A stretch of 64,000 bases of DNA. It comes from Nipponacmea schrenckii (taxonomy: Eukaryota; Mollusca; Gastropoda; Lottiidae). Shown here piece by piece: positions 61,931-64,000 of this stretch (position 1 is its first letter; each line of letters starts with the position of its first letter). Location of the stretch: assembly GCA_030562195.1 (NCBI GenBank), contig CM060202.1, forward strand, positions 11,718,001 through 11,782,000, read 5' to 3'. Made by a program: the position numbers and the translations under genes. The notes below the pieces were generated by a model. It worked only from the letters and a program-made list of their open reading frames with translations, searched no databases and was not told the DNA's origin.

Positions 61931-63257
61931 TTGGTTTGATTTTTTGATAATGTTTTATCATGTTAAATATCTGTTAAATTATTCATCAGGCCTATACATG
62001 TTTTTTATATTTTTAATTTTCCGTAGACCTGCATAATTGATATGTTTTAAATTTATTCAGTGCCTATGTATCCTTTAAGTTATTATTAAATTCATTACGG
62101 AAGTCTAAGTTAAAGATGTCTGGACTATATAGTAATCCTGTCTCAGGGTGTTCTACATTTTTAAATCCTCCAGATATCAACTTGTTGTCTCTTTCACATA
62201 CAATTAATTACACACGAAACGAAATTACTATAGATGGTAAAATAATAAGAACACTCGTAAAGGAGTGTTGGATTGGACAACTGAATATAAGAAAGGCATA
62301 AAGTGGAAATTCCCTATCTCGTGTACGAGATCTATAAGGCTTATGGTGACATAATTACCGGTGGACAGGAAAGCCTTTGGTGATGAGATTATTTCGGTCG
62401 ACTGATATTTATTTTTTTTAAATACAGTAAAGGTTATAAAGGTAAGAAACACCAGGTGATAACATGGGTTACGTTTAAGCTCAATTCATGGAACTCACTT
62501 GCTCAGATTTGAATATGTTTAATACTGGTTAATGAATAATAGTCGGCCATGTAATAACAGTGTTGTGTAATAAGTAATTAAAGTATAACTTATTATTACT
62601 GTTAATCAATATATTGGTGACTCATGAAAAGGGGAATTTTGAATTTATTAGTTCTGATGTCCTGGGATGTTTTGCAGATAAGCAACACCGTGTTAGACTA
62701 GCATTGGCGTTTATAGGGGCCATTGGGTGAGGGAGGCGAGAAAGGGCCACACTATTTGCCAGATGGTGGTGTGGTGGCAGGTGTCATGGGCTATTTAGTC
62801 ACTATGTTAAATGAAAAAAGGTATTCAAAGTAAGTTCAGAGTCATTTTTAATCCATTGAAAAGCTGACTATTAGGCATTATCCTGTCTTGAAAAGTTCAA
62901 TCTTTAAATGGTTTTCAAAAAATTCAATTAGATTAAAAGAACTGCACTCGACACGTCAAGGGAATCGACATTGTCACATTTCTAATCGATAAAAAGCTAT
63001 AAATAATGAAACTGATTTTGTAGGTGATTATAAAAGTTCCATATTCTTCTTATGTTCAAAACACGATTTCCATAATTTTTAATAACTGACGCAAACAATT
63101 GGTGATTTCCTCCGAGACCTAAATATGCATCCCCTTGTAATAATACACGTAATGGAAACTTGCATGTCCTCTTTGTTCTGTAATAAATGATATTTCTATA
63201 AAGGAGTTTGAAACCTATCAAGAACATTATCATGTATTTTTATGTGATCGCTTTTAA
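61931..63257. other. No supported gene
   Basis: Short frames at 62116-62301, 62228-62452 and 62997-63233 have no recognised motif. The slightly GC-richer patch at about 62690-62800 does not translate into anything familiar. Confidence 0.5.
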
Positions 63258-64000
63258 TTTTTTTTTTTTGCGTGGCAAATAAAATTTGTCACGCTTTGTT
63301 TTCGTTCGGATTATTTATTTTCACTAAACCGAAAGTGGCTAATTGCATAATATGCAAATAAGATTTCAAGCTAGCTCGGGCCCTAATAGTCGCATCGGTC
63401 TGAAATTTACAGGATATAGATAGATAGGCAGCGCAATTAAAACTACATCATCAAAATTTTTTGATCACTTCCGGTTTTGGCGTGGGGACTTCCGGTTTTT
63501 TCGTCTCATGTCGGGCGACCCTGCTTCCGATGTAATTCAAGATTCTAAACAAAATCAGTATATTTAAGCTATACTAAATGATTTTAATCCCCTGAGATGA
63601 AGAAAAATTAAATTGAATGTTGCGCATGCGCAGTTTTCAAAAATGGCAAATTTTCTTAAAAATTTAATAAGTCCGCCAATTATTAACCGATTTTTATGAT
63701 TTTGGTGTCTATCGAAACCTTGATACTTTACCTAAAAAATGTTCGGAACAGAATTTTGATTTTCGAATTTGAATTTTTTTTATGCCCGTTCGAATTTTTC
63801 GAAAATTTAAAACTCTATATCTCGTGACCTTGACCTTAAATGACCTTGACATTTGAGATGTAGAATGTCATTGACCTCAGCTGTCTATAGATGTGCTGAT
63901 ATTGCATGACAAATATTAACTTCCGGTTTTATAGCCCACCGAAATCTGACTATTTTGCAATTTTCGACGGTTATGTTACACTTTCGGGCTCTAATGTTCG
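63258..64000 (-). mobile_element. Interspersed repeat, copy B, cut by the window end
   Basis: This is the reverse complement of 22990-23842 with scattered single-base differences and without the about 130-bp insert of copy A. Read on the minus strand it ends in the hairpin GCGTG-CAAAT type (63270-63294) followed by A12 (63258-63269 as T). It runs off the window at the upstream side, so the first 608-bp core unit may lie beyond. Confidence 0.9.
63825..63875 (-). promoter_or_regulatory. Receptor half-site cluster in copy B
   Basis: TGACCTTGA at 63825-63833 and 63841-63849, TGACCTTAA at 63831-63839 and TGACCT at about 63872 are the complement of the cluster in copy A. Conservation of every half-site in both copies reflects common origin and is not by itself evidence of binding. 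Confidence 0.35.

Overview
The window looks like non-coding nuclear DNA from an invertebrate animal, most probably a mollusc. It is strongly AT-rich. The longest uninterrupted reading frame is about 170 codons, and I could recognise no intact gene, tRNA, rRNA or CRISPR array. The mollusc assignment rests on a repeat array at about 59.5-61.0 kb built on the motif caagggcaataactc, followed by an ACGG-type microsatellite-like stretch and a short terminal hairpin. I know this organisation from bivalve and gastropod genomes (pearl / Helitron-like elements). A Penelope-like retroelement and other decayed transposon pieces fit an animal genome. The assignment is an inference and was not tested by search.

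Layout: 0.2-0.9 kb is a 50-60 bp tandem repeat. At 1.0-1.5 and 2.2-2.9 kb lie two decayed copies of an ACGG-tailed element. A 20-bp minisatellite occupies 4.3-6.1 kb, followed by a 15-bp inverted repeat and a frameshifted cysteine-rich protein remnant (6.2-6.4 kb). At 10.05-10.29 and 34.12-34.45 kb are two related segments in the same orientation. Each carries a 3' splice-site-like sequence and an open frame. At 14.2-15.2 kb a 20-bp-type array is interrupted by a piece carrying the start of a Myb/SANT-like protein. At 22.7-23.85 kb and 63.26-64.0 kb are two opposite-strand copies of a repeat carrying nuclear-receptor-like and ETS-like motifs. At 28.06-29.42 kb is a minus-strand Penelope-like element remnant (reverse transcriptase plus GIY-YIG endonuclease). 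At 42.3-42.9, 49.9-50.2, 50.9-52.6 and 61.4-61.9 kb are further minisatellites. At 46.07 kb is a tRNA-like, SINE-like head, and at 50.3-50.4 kb a degraded Tc1/mariner-type helix-turn-helix.

The rest is unique-looking AT-rich sequence in which I see no supported gene. It could be intergenic or inside large introns. The window does not show a set of genes working together. What it shows is mobile-element decay and tandem-array turnover. The observations most worth checking are the paired exon-like segments, the Myb-start insertion, the repeat carrying receptor motifs, and the rearrangement inside the 58-bp array.
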